From: CAZGOM01 sp964542875
GTDB lineage: Bacteria; Planctomycetota; Phycisphaerae; Phycisphaerales; Phycisphaeraceae
NCBI GenBank assembly: GCA_964542875.1
Contig: CAZIWA010000013.1
Location: forward strand, 10,181 to 74,180
Length of the DNA stretch: 64,000 bases
Direction: 5' to 3'
Position 1 is the stretch's first letter. Each line of letters starts with the position of its first letter. The notes under the pieces are model-generated. The model was given only the letters and a program-made list of their open reading frames with translations, did not search any database and was not told where the DNA came from. The position numbers and the translations under genes are program-made. Positions 7,955 to 16,754 of this stretch are shown one piece after another.

Positions 7955-10270
7955 ATGCATACCAGAAACAAAACATCCTACGGTCGAGTTGTATGGGCTT
8001 TGGCGGTTTTGTCGCTGCCTGCGGCATGGGTGGGGCCGGCGCGGGGGCAAGAAGCGCCGTCGCGGCCTGCCAAAGTGGACTCGGTGGATGTCTCACGACT
8101 GGAATCCCAGCCGGTGACGTCTTCGGAGATCAGCTTCTGGATGAAGAAGTACGCCAAGACGGTGACGGAGGAAAACGAGCGGCCGCTGATCCCCACGGAA
8201 GGGCCGGAGCTTGCGTATGAGAAGGCCAAGCGGCTGATGAAGTCCGTGGGGGTGCAGTTTCTGGAAGCGGGGAGCAAATCCAACGAGATGGATCAGGCGC
8301 AGGGCGTGTACGCCATGACGATCCTCAACAACATGGACATGATGCAGCAGCGCATGCGCCGTGTGATCGAAGACATGGCCAGCAATGATCCGCAGCGGGT
8401 GCAGGGGGCGATTCTGGGCCGGGAGGCATTGGACCATCTGGCGGCGCTGGACGGGAAGCTGGGCAACAATCCGCTTTTGACGACACCCGGCGACATCGAC
8501 CAGCACGTGGTGCGGTTTCTTTCAGACCTCTACACGCTGAGCAATCGCCGGATGGAGCGGTCGGCCGGCAACACCTGGGTGGACCCGGTGTTCATCTGCT
8601 GGGACGGCGCGGACACCAAGATGGGGCCGGTGCTGGACTATTATCAGTTTTTGAGGTCGCTGGAAAACCGGTCCAACGATAATTTCCTGGACCGGATCAA
8701 CCGGTTGACGGAGCGGTCGGGGCAGATCAAAAAATTCGTCGCAGCCCGTGGCGCGCTGACGCAGCTTCTGGCCGGGATGCAGCCAGCGGCGATCGTGCCC
8801 AAGTTCCGGGCACGGCTGGATCAGGTTCTGACGGACATGGAACGACTGATGGAGTTCATGGAAACCTTCGAGAAGACCACGTGGATCAATCCCGGCGTGT
8901 CGACGATGATCGAAGGCGAGACGGAAAAAATGATGGCGCTGTACAGCCAGCCGAGGGATCGGTCGGCGGCGACGCCGTGGATGGCGGATTTGTTTTCGCT
9001 GCGGCCGGGGATCGAGGCGATCAACGAATATCGCGGCAAAGGCCGGCTGGATACGACGAGCATGGAAGCGGTGATCACCGCGGCGGCGGGATTGAGCTAT
9101 GTATCACAGCCGAAGGTAAGCCGGGCCCGGGTGATGACGTGGTTCAACCAGCTCGCGGGGATGCTCTATGAGCGCGTGCAGCTTTTGAAGACCGAGACGG
9201 CCCCCGACTACAAGGCGATGGTGGGTCGGGCGGACAATGCATTCATCCAGCATGTGCAGAGCCAGATGCTGCTGCTTTGCCGTAGCGCGGCCTCACGGCC
9301 GGCCTCGGTGGAAGAGCCGCAGGCGATGGTGCAGCTCAACGTGCTGCGGCAGAAGCTTTTGGAACTGCGGTATGTGAAGCAGGTGCCGGCGTGGATCCAG
9401 GCCGGGGAAGCGGCGAAGGTGCAGCCGGCGTTTGCGTTTGCGCGCCGGTTTAAAGCGGCTGCGGAAGCACTGGGCGCTGTGGACCGCAAAAACGTGACCG
9501 ATGCCTTTGACGACCTGAACCAGTTCAACCTGCAATACACGCGTTACAAGGAACTGCCCGGTGAAGCCCGGCTGCGCGACGAAGTGGCCAAACAGGGCAA
9601 ATCCAACAATCCAAGCGTGGGCGACCGGGGCCGGGCGCTGCTGATGCTGATCGACGATACGCGTGCGCAGTGGCTGGCCAACTGGGCCCGGGATTTACGC
9701 CCGCGCACAGCGGGGCGGCGGATGATCCGGCTGGCGCTTTTGATGAGATACATCGCGGCGCTGGAAAGTCTGCGCAATTGGCGGCACTCGGTGGACGCGG
9801 TGAACGTGTGGCCCGCATTCGAAGTGGATGTCAAGCGTGTGGAAGACCCGATCAAACACGCGCTGGATGCGCTTACGGGCGCGGTTATTCGCGTGACGGA
9901 CAACCCGGAAAACCTGGCCGACACGGAACTGCTGTCTTACGACAAGGTTCCTTGGAGCCTGGTGGTGTTTGCGGAGCTTGGCAGGCAGTTTCGCAATACC
10001 CAGGGGGACCGGAACTGGGACAGCGAATGGTTTTGCTCGGAGCTTTTCTATCAGCCTCGCGAGACGAGCTGGGTGGGGGACAAGCGCGAGCAACTGGCGA
10101 GGCTTTCCAACGCGATCAACGCGGGAGCGTGGCGTGCGTTTGTGTTCGGTACGGCGACGCTGAACCCGGCGAAGATGGAAGGGAACCCCGAGGCGCAGTT
10201 TTTGCGCGAGACGGACCTGGCCTCCGAGCGCGTGCTGAGCCAGGATGAGTTTTTGAACCTGGCGCAGTGA
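7955..10270 (+). CDS. Large exported protein of unknown function
   Basis: 771 residues from the preferred ATG. The N-terminus (MHTRNKTSYGRVVWALAVLS, then LPAAWVGPARGQEAP) looks like a Sec signal peptide with cleavage after ARG or GQ. A GTG 60 bases upstream, overlapping the previous stop, would put 20 charged residues before the signal and is less likely. The mature part is rich in Leu, Arg, Met and Gln, appears almost wholly alpha-helical with few Cys, and shows no catalytic motif I recognise. It follows the acyl-transfer fusion in the same direction with a short gap, so the two are probably co-transcribed; a cell-envelope or lipid-related role is conceivable but unproven. Confidence 0.75.
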   Translation: MHTRNKTSYGRVVWALAVLSLPAAWVGPARGQEAPSRPAKVDSVDVSRLESQPVTSSEISFWMKKYAKTVTEENERPLIPTEGPELAYEKAKRLMKSVGVQFLEAGSKSNEMDQAQGVYAMTILNNMDMMQQRMRRVIEDMASNDPQRVQGAILGREALDHLAALDGKLGNNPLLTTPGDIDQHVVRFLSDLYTLSNRRMERSAGNTWVDPVFICWDGADTKMGPVLDYYQFLRSLENRSNDNFLDRINRLTERSGQIKKFVAARGALTQLLAGMQPAAIVPKFRARLDQVLTDMERLMEFMETFEKTTWINPGVSTMIEGETEKMMALYSQPRDRSAATPWMADLFSLRPGIEAINEYRGKGRLDTTSMEAVITAAAGLSYVSQPKVSRARVMTWFNQLAGMLYERVQLLKTETAPDYKAMVGRADNAFIQHVQSQMLLLCRSAASRPASVEEPQAMVQLNVLRQKLLELRYVKQVPAWIQAGEAAKVQPAFAFARRFKAAAEALGAVDRKNVTDAFDDLNQFNLQYTRYKELPGEARLRDEVAKQGKSNNPSVGDRGRALLMLIDDTRAQWLANWARDLRPRTAGRRMIRLALLMRYIAALESLRNWRHSVDAVNVWPAFEVDVKRVEDPIKHALDALTGAVIRVTDNPENLADTELLSYDKVPWSLVVFAELGRQFRNTQGDRNWDSEWFCSELFYQPRETSWVGDKREQLARLSNAINAGAWRAFVFGTATLNPAKMEGNPEAQFLRETDLASERVLSQDEFLNLAQ

Positions 10271-10285
10271 TTGGGGAAGGGGCTG

Positions 10286-10306
10286 GAGTTCGGGGTCTGG
10301 GGTCCA
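10286..10306 (+). repeat. Heptamer repeat (GGGTCTG-type), about three units
   Basis: GAGTTCG-GGGTCTG-GGGTCCA, in seven-base register, starts 16 bases after the stop of the exported protein. It is the same family as 2773-2800 and 53945-53972. Confidence 0.55.
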
Positions 10307-10417
10307 GGAAAGAGGAAGAGGCTTGCCTGTGATTTCGCAGAATCAATGGGTACCCGGCTTGCTATGGTGGGCCTCGAAGACTCGGCGCCACCCTACGAAG
10401 AGAGTTTCAGACAGAAC

Positions 10418-11695
10418 CTAGAACGGATCGGCTGTAAGCGTGAGATCCGGCCTCATGGGAGAGGTGGAAAGAGCGGACGCGTCGGTTTCCAGTTCGGGGA
10501 TGCGGCTGAAGGCGATGCGCACGACGTCATTTTTCTCCGCGCCGTGCATGCCGGCGAAGAAGATTTTGTTTTTGCCGAATTTTTCGTTGACGGTGTCCAT
10601 TGCCTTGGCGAGCTTGCCGAGGTTCTGGCTTTTTTGAAACAGGGGCAGGGTAGCGCTGGCGGCGGGCTCCAGGCCTGAGAGGACGACGCCGACTTTCAGC
10701 GGTGTGCCGGGCCAGCGCGCGGTCCAGAGGTCTTTGAAGGCGCGGATCATGGAGAGGGTGTCACGGCTGCCATCGAGCTTGACGTATTGGCTGAAGTGGC
10801 GGCCGTCGATGTAGGAGATTTCACAACTGAGGTTTTCGGCGTAGTAGTTCATGCTGCGCAGGCGCGTGGCTGCCTTGTGGAGCATGCAGGTGATGACGCT
10901 GTGGGCGTGGTCCCAATCGCGCATCTCAGGGGGAAGGACATGGGAGTGGCCGACGGAGCTTTTTTTCGTGGGGCGCGGGAGGAGGTCGTCGCCGCGAAGC
11001 CAGTGCCACCACTGCTTGCCCATGAGCGGGCTTTCCCAGGCGCGGGCGAGCTGGGCCTCCGAAGCGGCACAGAGGGCTTCGACGGTGGAGATGCCTTTGA
11101 GGAGCAGGCGGTTTTCCATCTTGCGGCCGATACCGGGGAAGTCGGTGATTTTCAGGTGGTAAAGCCGCTGGGGGAGTTCGTGGGCATGAATGACGGTGAG
11201 ACCGTCGGGCTTTTGCATGTCGCTGGCGACCTTGGCGAGCATGTGGTTTGGCGCGATGCCAATGGATGCGGTGAGGTATGGGCCGACATGGATTTTGATG
11301 GCGTCTTTGACCTGCAGGGCGATGGCGCGGGCAGCGGGTTCGGTGCGATCGCGGCCCATGAGATTACAGCGCATCTCGTCGATGGACATGACGTCGGAAA
11401 CGTGGATGCGGGACTCGATGGCGTCGATGATTTTTTTGTGCATTTGAATGTATTTTTCATGCCGACCTGCGATGAACTCCATTTGCGGGCAGAGGATGCG
11501 AGCGTCGGAGACGCGGGTGCCGGTTTTAACGCCGAACTTTTTGCCTTCGTGGCTGACGGCGATGCAACTGGTGGATTCCGCCATGACGGCGACCACGGCG
11601 ATGGGTCTGTTGCGCAACTCGGGGCGGAGTTGCTGCTCAACACTTGCGAAGTAGGAGTTCATGTCGATGACGAGGTAGCCAAGGGCCATGTGCAT
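10418..11695 (-). CDS. Y-family DNA polymerase (DinB/UmuC type)
   Basis: 425 residues. Predicted error-prone translesion polymerase. Catalytic acidic residues are intact: IDMNSYFASVE near the start, and SDVMSIDEM with the Asp-Glu pair near residue 105. The SIGIAPNHMLAKVASDMQKPDG segment and the KITDFPGIGRKMENRL helix-hairpin-helix follow, then a little-finger domain. The retained catalytic residues argue for a true polymerase rather than an inactive ImuB-like accessory. Translation could start at the first ATG or at one two codons later (MALGYL). No LexA box was recognised upstream. It is convergent with the preceding gene. Confidence 0.9.
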   Translation of the reverse strand: MHMALGYLVIDMNSYFASVEQQLRPELRNRPIAVVAVMAESTSCIAVSHEGKKFGVKTGTRVSDARILCPQMEFIAGRHEKYIQMHKKIIDAIESRIHVSDVMSIDEMRCNLMGRDRTEPAARAIALQVKDAIKIHVGPYLTASIGIAPNHMLAKVASDMQKPDGLTVIHAHELPQRLYHLKITDFPGIGRKMENRLLLKGISTVEALCAASEAQLARAWESPLMGKQWWHWLRGDDLLPRPTKKSSVGHSHVLPPEMRDWDHAHSVITCMLHKAATRLRSMNYYAENLSCEISYIDGRHFSQYVKLDGSRDTLSMIRAFKDLWTARWPGTPLKVGVVLSGLEPAASATLPLFQKSQNLGKLAKAMDTVNEKFGKNKIFFAGMHGAEKNDVVRIAFSRIPELETDASALSTSPMRPDLTLTADPF

Positions 11696-11908
11696 TCTCT
11701 TTTAAGGGAGTGTGGCTGCGTCGTCCGTGACGGGTATTCGTTAGGGTATTGGTTGGGTGGGTTTATGTCAAGGAATTTGTAAGGAACGGAGGCGGCAAAG
11801 GTCCGGAAAAACCCGATGGGGTGATGTGGTTTTGTTTTTTAGCATGCTTGGATTCGGACGCCAGTGGTTTTGGCGTCGTGCGGTTTCACAGTCCTATGGA
11901 GTATGGGG

Positions 11909-13237
11909 ATGAATCGCGTGAAACGATTGGCGAGCGTGGGGATGGCGGGGTTGATCATGGCGGTGATGGGGAGCGGAGTGCTGATTGGGCAGACCGCCAG
12001 AGAACCGCAGGACGAGGAAGTGCGCAAGGGGCGTGCGGCGCTGGGGGATTGGTCGACGGACGCGCCGGGGGTGCGGCGGTTGATCACGCCGGCTGATTTA
12101 CCGAAACCCAATGAGACGCCTTCGGCGAACAATCCACCTAAGGTGGTGAAACGGCCGGAAGGGGCGTGGCCTAAAGCGCCTGCGGGTTTTGAGGTGGACC
12201 TGTTTGCGGACGGACTTAAGAACCCGAGGAAGATCATTACTGCACCCAACGGTGATCTGTTTGTGGTGGAGAGCGATCCGGGACGCGTGAAAGTGCTTCG
12301 GCAAAACGAAGCAGGCGCTTTGGTCAAGACGGAAGTGTATGCCAAGGGGTTGGATCGGCCGTTTGGCATGGCGTTTTATCCGGTGGGAGATGACCCCAAG
12401 TACCTGTACGTGGCGAACACCGATTCAGTGGTGCGATATCCCTACAAGAAGGGTGATCTGCAAGCCTTGGGCCCCGCGGAAGTGGTGGTGGCCAGCCTGC
12501 CCGGAGGTGGGCAGCTAAAAGGCGGCGGGCACTGGACGCGGGACATCGTGTTTTCCCCGGATGGAAAGAAGATGTATGTATCGGTGGGGTCCCGATCAAA
12601 CGTGAACGATGACAAGAATGAGGAAGGGCGCGCGTGCGTGCATGAGTACAACCCGGATGGAACGGGTTTTCGGATTTACGCATCGGGCCTTCGCAATGCC
12701 GTGGGCCTGGCCGTGCAACCGGAAACGGGGACGATCTGGGCGTCGGTGAATGAGCGTGATTCGCTGGGCGACAACCTGGTGCCCGACTACATCACATCCC
12801 TGAAAGACGGCGGATTTTACGGGTGGCCGTGGTTTTACATCGGAAATAATCCAGACCCAAGGCACGCCGGAAAGCGCCCGGAGATGGGGCCCAAAACCAT
12901 CGTGCCCGATGTGCTGCTGACCTCCCATTCGGCTTCACTCTGCATGACGTTTTACACAGGCACGCAGTTTCCTGAGAAGTATCGAGGGCTGGCGTTCGCG
13001 GCGGAGCATGGGTCGTGGAACAGGAGCAATCGGATGGGCTCCAAGCTGATTTACATTCCCATGAAGGACGGGAAAGCGACTGGCGAGTATGTCGATTTCC
13101 TGACCGGGTTCGCGTCAAACAGCAGCGAGGTGTGGGGCCGGCTGGTGGGGGTGACGGTGGACAAGGAGGGGGCGATAGTGACCGTGGACGATGGGGGGGA
13201 TTGCATCTGGCGGGTGAGGTATGTCGGGAGGAAATAG
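11909..13237 (+). CDS. PQQ-type soluble sugar (sorbosone/glucose) dehydrogenase family protein, exported
   Basis: 442 residues. MNRVKRLASVGMAGLIMAVM with the following GSGVLIGQTA forms a signal peptide, so the enzyme probably acts in the periplasm. The mature part is a six-bladed propeller of the GDH/sorbosone dehydrogenase family: NPRKIITAPNGDLFVVES, GLDRPFGMAF, HWTRDIVFSPDGKKMYVSVG, GLRNAVGLAVQP, GGFYGWPWFYIG, and SHSASLCMTFYTG followed by HGSWNRSNRMG. These carry the residues that normally hold PQQ and calcium. GGAG lies 7 bases before the chosen ATG; an in-frame upstream start would precede the signal and is rejected. It is convergent with the FAD oxidase gene, six bases between stops. 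Confidence 0.88.
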   Translation: MNRVKRLASVGMAGLIMAVMGSGVLIGQTAREPQDEEVRKGRAALGDWSTDAPGVRRLITPADLPKPNETPSANNPPKVVKRPEGAWPKAPAGFEVDLFADGLKNPRKIITAPNGDLFVVESDPGRVKVLRQNEAGALVKTEVYAKGLDRPFGMAFYPVGDDPKYLYVANTDSVVRYPYKKGDLQALGPAEVVVASLPGGGQLKGGGHWTRDIVFSPDGKKMYVSVGSRSNVNDDKNEEGRACVHEYNPDGTGFRIYASGLRNAVGLAVQPETGTIWASVNERDSLGDNLVPDYITSLKDGGFYGWPWFYIGNNPDPRHAGKRPEMGPKTIVPDVLLTSHSASLCMTFYTGTQFPEKYRGLAFAAEHGSWNRSNRMGSKLIYIPMKDGKATGEYVDFLTGFASNSSEVWGRLVGVTVDKEGAIVTVDDGGDCIWRVRYVGRK

Positions 13238-13243
13238 GGAATG

Positions 13244-14776
13244 TTATTTGGCTTTGCCGTAGTCGAGGTACCACTGGTTTTGAAAGATTTCGTCGGGGTC
13301 GTATTTGCGTTTGAGTTCGAAGAACCGCTGAGCCTGAGGATAGGCGCGGTGGAATTGTTCAGCGGTGGCATGAGCGCGATAGGGTAGATAGTACCGCCCG
13401 CCGCAGGCCAGAGCAGCGTCGATGAGGTCGCGCGTCACGGTTGCGGTGCGTGCGTCGGCTTCGGGTGTGCGTTCCTGGTTGAAGAGCAGGACGAAGGCAA
13501 ACATGTCCTGATCGGCATAGCGCAGGAAGGAATCCGAATCTGCATGGAGATTGCGGATGGTGACGTTCAGAAGGTCTGGGCCGCGGTTTGGAATGAGGGT
13601 GCGCATGCATTCAACGAATTGATTGACGCTGGCTTCGGGGATGAAGTATTCCTGAAGGATGTCGGTGCGGTCGTTGTTGTGCTCGGCGTAGGAATCAACG
13701 CTTTCATTAATGAGGAGGTTTCGAGAGACGAGAGGAGATGCCATTTGTTCGCCAAGCAGGGTTTCGGCTCGCCAGCGGAGGGCCTTGCCTTCGTCGCTGC
13801 CAATCTGGGCGCGATAGACCTCGCGGCGGAAAGTGGGCATGGGCAAGATTTGGAGTTTAGGGATTTCTTCAGGCTTGCAGGGCGAACTGCGAAATATGGT
13901 GAAGATGGATTTTTGAAGGAAGGTTTTGTCGCCAGGGACGACGCACATGCGCCCGAAAACCATGCCGACTGGATTGGTTTTGTTGATCGGCAGGTTTGGG
14001 TCCATGGCGTGGTGGTAATGGGTGACGTACTGGCGTGTGTCGATGATGCGGATATCAGGCTGATAGCGTTGATTTGGGACGACACGGAGATCCACATCAA
14101 GGATGACGCCAAAGAGGCCGTAGCCGCCCAGGACGAGGGAGAAGAGTTCGGTGTTTTCGACTCTACTGCAGAGAACGATTTGGCCATCGGCTTTCATGAG
14201 TCGGAAGGATTCCACGGTGGCGGCGATGGGGATGTCAGGCTCCCAGCCGTGGCAGTTGACGCTGAGGGAGCCGCCTACGGTGAAGTCGTTGAAGGATTGC
14301 ATGACCCAGACCGATGCGCCTTTGGAATCCAGGTAGGGGATGACTTTCGACCAGCGCGCGCCGGCTCCGACGTGGAGGATTTTCTTGTCGGGTGATAGCT
14401 CCATGCGATTAAAGGAGAGCATGTCGAGCATGATGCCGTCGGGGTAGATGGTGTGGCCGCCCATGGAGTGGCGTGCGCCTGCGATGGAGATGCGCAGGTG
14501 ATCCTGTCGAGCCCGCTGAAGGAGATCACGGAGTTGCTGCTCAGCCGCGATGGGGTCTGCGGGAAGAGGAATGACTTGTGCGACGCGCGTGGCATTTAGG
14601 CGACTGGCATCATCAACATGACTTTTGGCAAGGTTGTGGGTGGCCGGGTTGTCATTGAGCCAGGCACGCGCGATGCGCCATGTGGAGGGCCCGACAAACC
14701 AAAGCACCAGCAGCCCTGCGATGGCGATGAGCAGCAAGACGATCCGCATCCAGGGACGGAGGACGATTTTGCGCAT
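13244..14776 (-). CDS. FAD-linked oxidase of the sugar-lactone oxidase type, membrane anchored
   Basis: 510 residues. MRKIVLRPWMRIVLLLIAIA starts an N-terminal transmembrane anchor. The FAD-binding type 4 (PCMH/VAO) domain follows: RISIAGARHSMGGHT, GIMLDMLSFN, HVGAGARWSKVIPYLD, SFNDFTVGGSLSVNCHGW and LGGYGLFGVILDVDLRV. The C-terminal half matches the sugar-1,4-lactone oxidase type in ending with a Tyr/Pro-rich block (GGRYYLPYRAHATAEQF) and FELKRKYDPDEIFQNQWY. It probably oxidises a small alcohol or lactone at the membrane. It lies tail to tail with the PQQ-type dehydrogenase, so a shared physiology is plausible but not shown. Confidence 0.85.
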   Translation of the reverse strand: MRKIVLRPWMRIVLLLIAIAGLLVLWFVGPSTWRIARAWLNDNPATHNLAKSHVDDASRLNATRVAQVIPLPADPIAAEQQLRDLLQRARQDHLRISIAGARHSMGGHTIYPDGIMLDMLSFNRMELSPDKKILHVGAGARWSKVIPYLDSKGASVWVMQSFNDFTVGGSLSVNCHGWEPDIPIAATVESFRLMKADGQIVLCSRVENTELFSLVLGGYGLFGVILDVDLRVVPNQRYQPDIRIIDTRQYVTHYHHAMDPNLPINKTNPVGMVFGRMCVVPGDKTFLQKSIFTIFRSSPCKPEEIPKLQILPMPTFRREVYRAQIGSDEGKALRWRAETLLGEQMASPLVSRNLLINESVDSYAEHNNDRTDILQEYFIPEASVNQFVECMRTLIPNRGPDLLNVTIRNLHADSDSFLRYADQDMFAFVLLFNQERTPEADARTATVTRDLIDAALACGGRYYLPYRAHATAEQFHRAYPQAQRFFELKRKYDPDEIFQNQWYLDYGKAK

Positions 14777-14841
14777 GATGAAGGATGCTCCGGAATGGTC
14801 GGTGCATCATACTTCATAGGTTGTGAAGGCCGCCTCGTTTT

Positions 14842-15933
14842 TTAAGGCATTCCCGCGGGTTTGGCTTGGAGGAGTTCGCGGCGTTTTTCCTGGCCGTAGG
14901 CGGTGAGGCGGCCCCAGTCCGAGGGGCCGTCGGTTTTGATTTTGGCGATGTAAATGTCGCTGGCGCTTTCCATGTCCTCGAAGCCGGGTTGGTCGGTGTA
15001 GGCGTGCTGGGAGTAGTAGCTGACGAGCATGACGCCGGGGGAGAGGGGGATGATGCCGGCGTAGCTGCAATCGGCTGCGCTGGGGAGGGGGAGGTAGTCG
15101 ACCCAGAATCCGCCTTCCATGACCCAGATGTGGGTGCGGATAGTATCGCGGCGTTCGTAGGCGGTGCCGTAGCGGTCGCTGCCGGGGCGCAGGCGGCCGA
15201 TCATGAAGAGGCGGCCGTCTACCTTTTTGATGTTTTGACCCTGAACGACCATGCCGCGGTCACGTGGGGTGGACCACTGGGTGAAGTCGCCGGTGGAGGT
15301 GGTGTGGAGCATGTGGCCGGGCTGGGTTTCCCTGCGGCAAAAGGCGTGGAGGGTGCCGGTTTCATCCTGGTATAGCTGGGTTTCGTTACAGCCCAGTGCG
15401 GGGACGATGTCGGCCCGTTTGCGCCAGGTGAGGCCGTCGGCGGAGGAGACGATTTCGACTGTCCAGGCGTCATCGGGGAAGCTGCCGTCGGGCCGACATT
15501 TGGAGTAGTCCGCGGCGTAGGCCGGGGAGAAGAGTTCGTTGCCGATGGCGATGGGCCGCCAGAAGCGCCAGCGAGGGCGGAAAGTGGGTTGGGCCTGGGA
15601 CCAGGTGACGCCGTCATCGGTCCAACTGACGTACTCCTGCTGGGTGAGCTTGTTGAGTTTGTCGGAGCGCTCGAAGCTGCCGCCGAACATGTAGAGGCGG
15701 CCATTGAACTGGACCATGTGGCCTTCGTAGAAGTTTCGGCCCTGGGCGAACGGGCTGGGGACTGCTTCCCAGGTTTCGCCATCGGTGGAGGTGAGGAGGA
15801 CGATGGAGCCGTCGCCTTTGCCGTGGCCGGAAGAGGAGCGGTAAGTGAGGTAATGCCGGCCGCAGAAGGTGTAGAGGTCCGTGAAAGCGTTGTGACGGCC
15901 GTCAGCGACGAGGCGGGTGATGTGTTGCAGCAT
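14842..15933 (-). CDS. Sialidase-like beta-propeller protein with Asp-box repeats
   Basis: 363 residues. Three bacterial-neuraminidase (Asp-box) turns are visible: STDGETW, TDDGVTW and SADGLTW, and RRETQPGHMLHTTSTGDFTQW looks like a further blade. This supports a six-bladed sialidase/glycosidase-like propeller. The canonical sialidase Arg triad and RIP motif are not obvious, so the reaction is unknown. No signal peptide is seen (MLQHITRLVADGRHNAFTDL), which is odd for a sialidase and suggests a cytoplasmic role on imported sugars. It is the last gene of a minus-strand run: GntR regulator, pseudopilin, then this gene, with gaps of 56 and 42 bases. Confidence 0.7.
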   Translation of the reverse strand: MLQHITRLVADGRHNAFTDLYTFCGRHYLTYRSSSGHGKGDGSIVLLTSTDGETWEAVPSPFAQGRNFYEGHMVQFNGRLYMFGGSFERSDKLNKLTQQEYVSWTDDGVTWSQAQPTFRPRWRFWRPIAIGNELFSPAYAADYSKCRPDGSFPDDAWTVEIVSSADGLTWRKRADIVPALGCNETQLYQDETGTLHAFCRRETQPGHMLHTTSTGDFTQWSTPRDRGMVVQGQNIKKVDGRLFMIGRLRPGSDRYGTAYERRDTIRTHIWVMEGGFWVDYLPLPSAADCSYAGIIPLSPGVMLVSYYSQHAYTDQPGFEDMESASDIYIAKIKTDGPSDWGRLTAYGQEKRRELLQAKPAGMP

Positions 15934-15975
15934 GGGTGAAGGGCGGTCCGGGGAAGAAGGGGATGTGAAGGGGAA

Positions 15976-16698
15976 TCAGGGCGTGGGCATGGCGTAAGGG
16001 ACTTTTTGGTCCTTCAACGAGCCCATGGAGACGAAATAGTCGGGGGTGAAGCCTGAGACGTGGCCGTCCATGGCGAGGATGTTGCCGACGTTCTTGTGCG
16101 GGTGGCCCAGGAAGTAGCGCGTGGCGTCCATGGGGTTGAAGTAGCGGTAGTCCGGGAGGCTGCTGGTGGGCGGGCCGGAGGTGGGGTTGTGCCCCAGGGC
16201 ACGGGCGCGAAGGTCGTAAAACGAGACGATGATGCTGGGTACGAAAATGTCGTGCTGGCGCACCATGGAGACGCTTGAGCCGTGAACGGAAGCGTTCATG
16301 CCGTAGCCCATCATGTACCCTGCGAAGCCCTTGTAGTTGGTCACCGTGGGGTTGATGTAAAAGCCGGAGGCGGGGGGCATGTCCAGGCGCTCATTTTCGG
16401 GGCAGTACATGACTTTTTGCGCCCATGTGGAGGTCTTCATGGGGCCCAGGTAGGGGATGAAGATTTCTTCAGTCGTTAAGCCGGACATGGAAGCGGGGGT
16501 GACGTATTCGCGCCAGTCGTTGCTGTAAGTGCGGTCGGCGATGCCAATTTGCCGGAGGTTGGCCTTGCAGAGGGCTGAGCGGGCGCCCTGGCGAGAGGCT
16601 TCAAGCGAAGGCAGCAGCAAGGCGACCAGTACGCCGATGATGGTAATGACCACCAGCAGTTCGATGAGCGTAAAGGCTGTTGGATGCAACTTGCGCAT
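15976..16698 (-). CDS. Pseudopilin with prepilin N-terminal motif, linked to a GntR regulator
   Basis: 240 residues. MRKLHPTAFTLIELLVVITI carries the prepilin peptidase motif, although the residue before FTLIE is Ala rather than the usual Gly. The hydrophobic helix runs into LLPSLEASRQGARSALCKAN. The C-terminus has an exact H-X9-DG motif (HKNVGNILAMDGH). It lies 56 bases after the GntR-type regulator and 42 bases before the sialidase-like gene, all on the minus strand, so it is probably in their operon. A role in sensing or binding the operon's sugar at the surface is inference. Confidence 0.85.
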   Translation of the reverse strand: MRKLHPTAFTLIELLVVITIIGVLVALLLPSLEASRQGARSALCKANLRQIGIADRTYSNDWREYVTPASMSGLTTEEIFIPYLGPMKTSTWAQKVMYCPENERLDMPPASGFYINPTVTNYKGFAGYMMGYGMNASVHGSSVSMVRQHDIFVPSIIVSFYDLRARALGHNPTSGPPTSSLPDYRYFNPMDATRYFLGHPHKNVGNILAMDGHVSGFTPDYFVSMGSLKDQKVPYAMPTP

Positions 16699-16754
16699 GA
16701 GCGGGTATCCGGTGTGGTGGGCAGGGCGGCGGCCGCCTTGCCCGGGAGAGTTTC

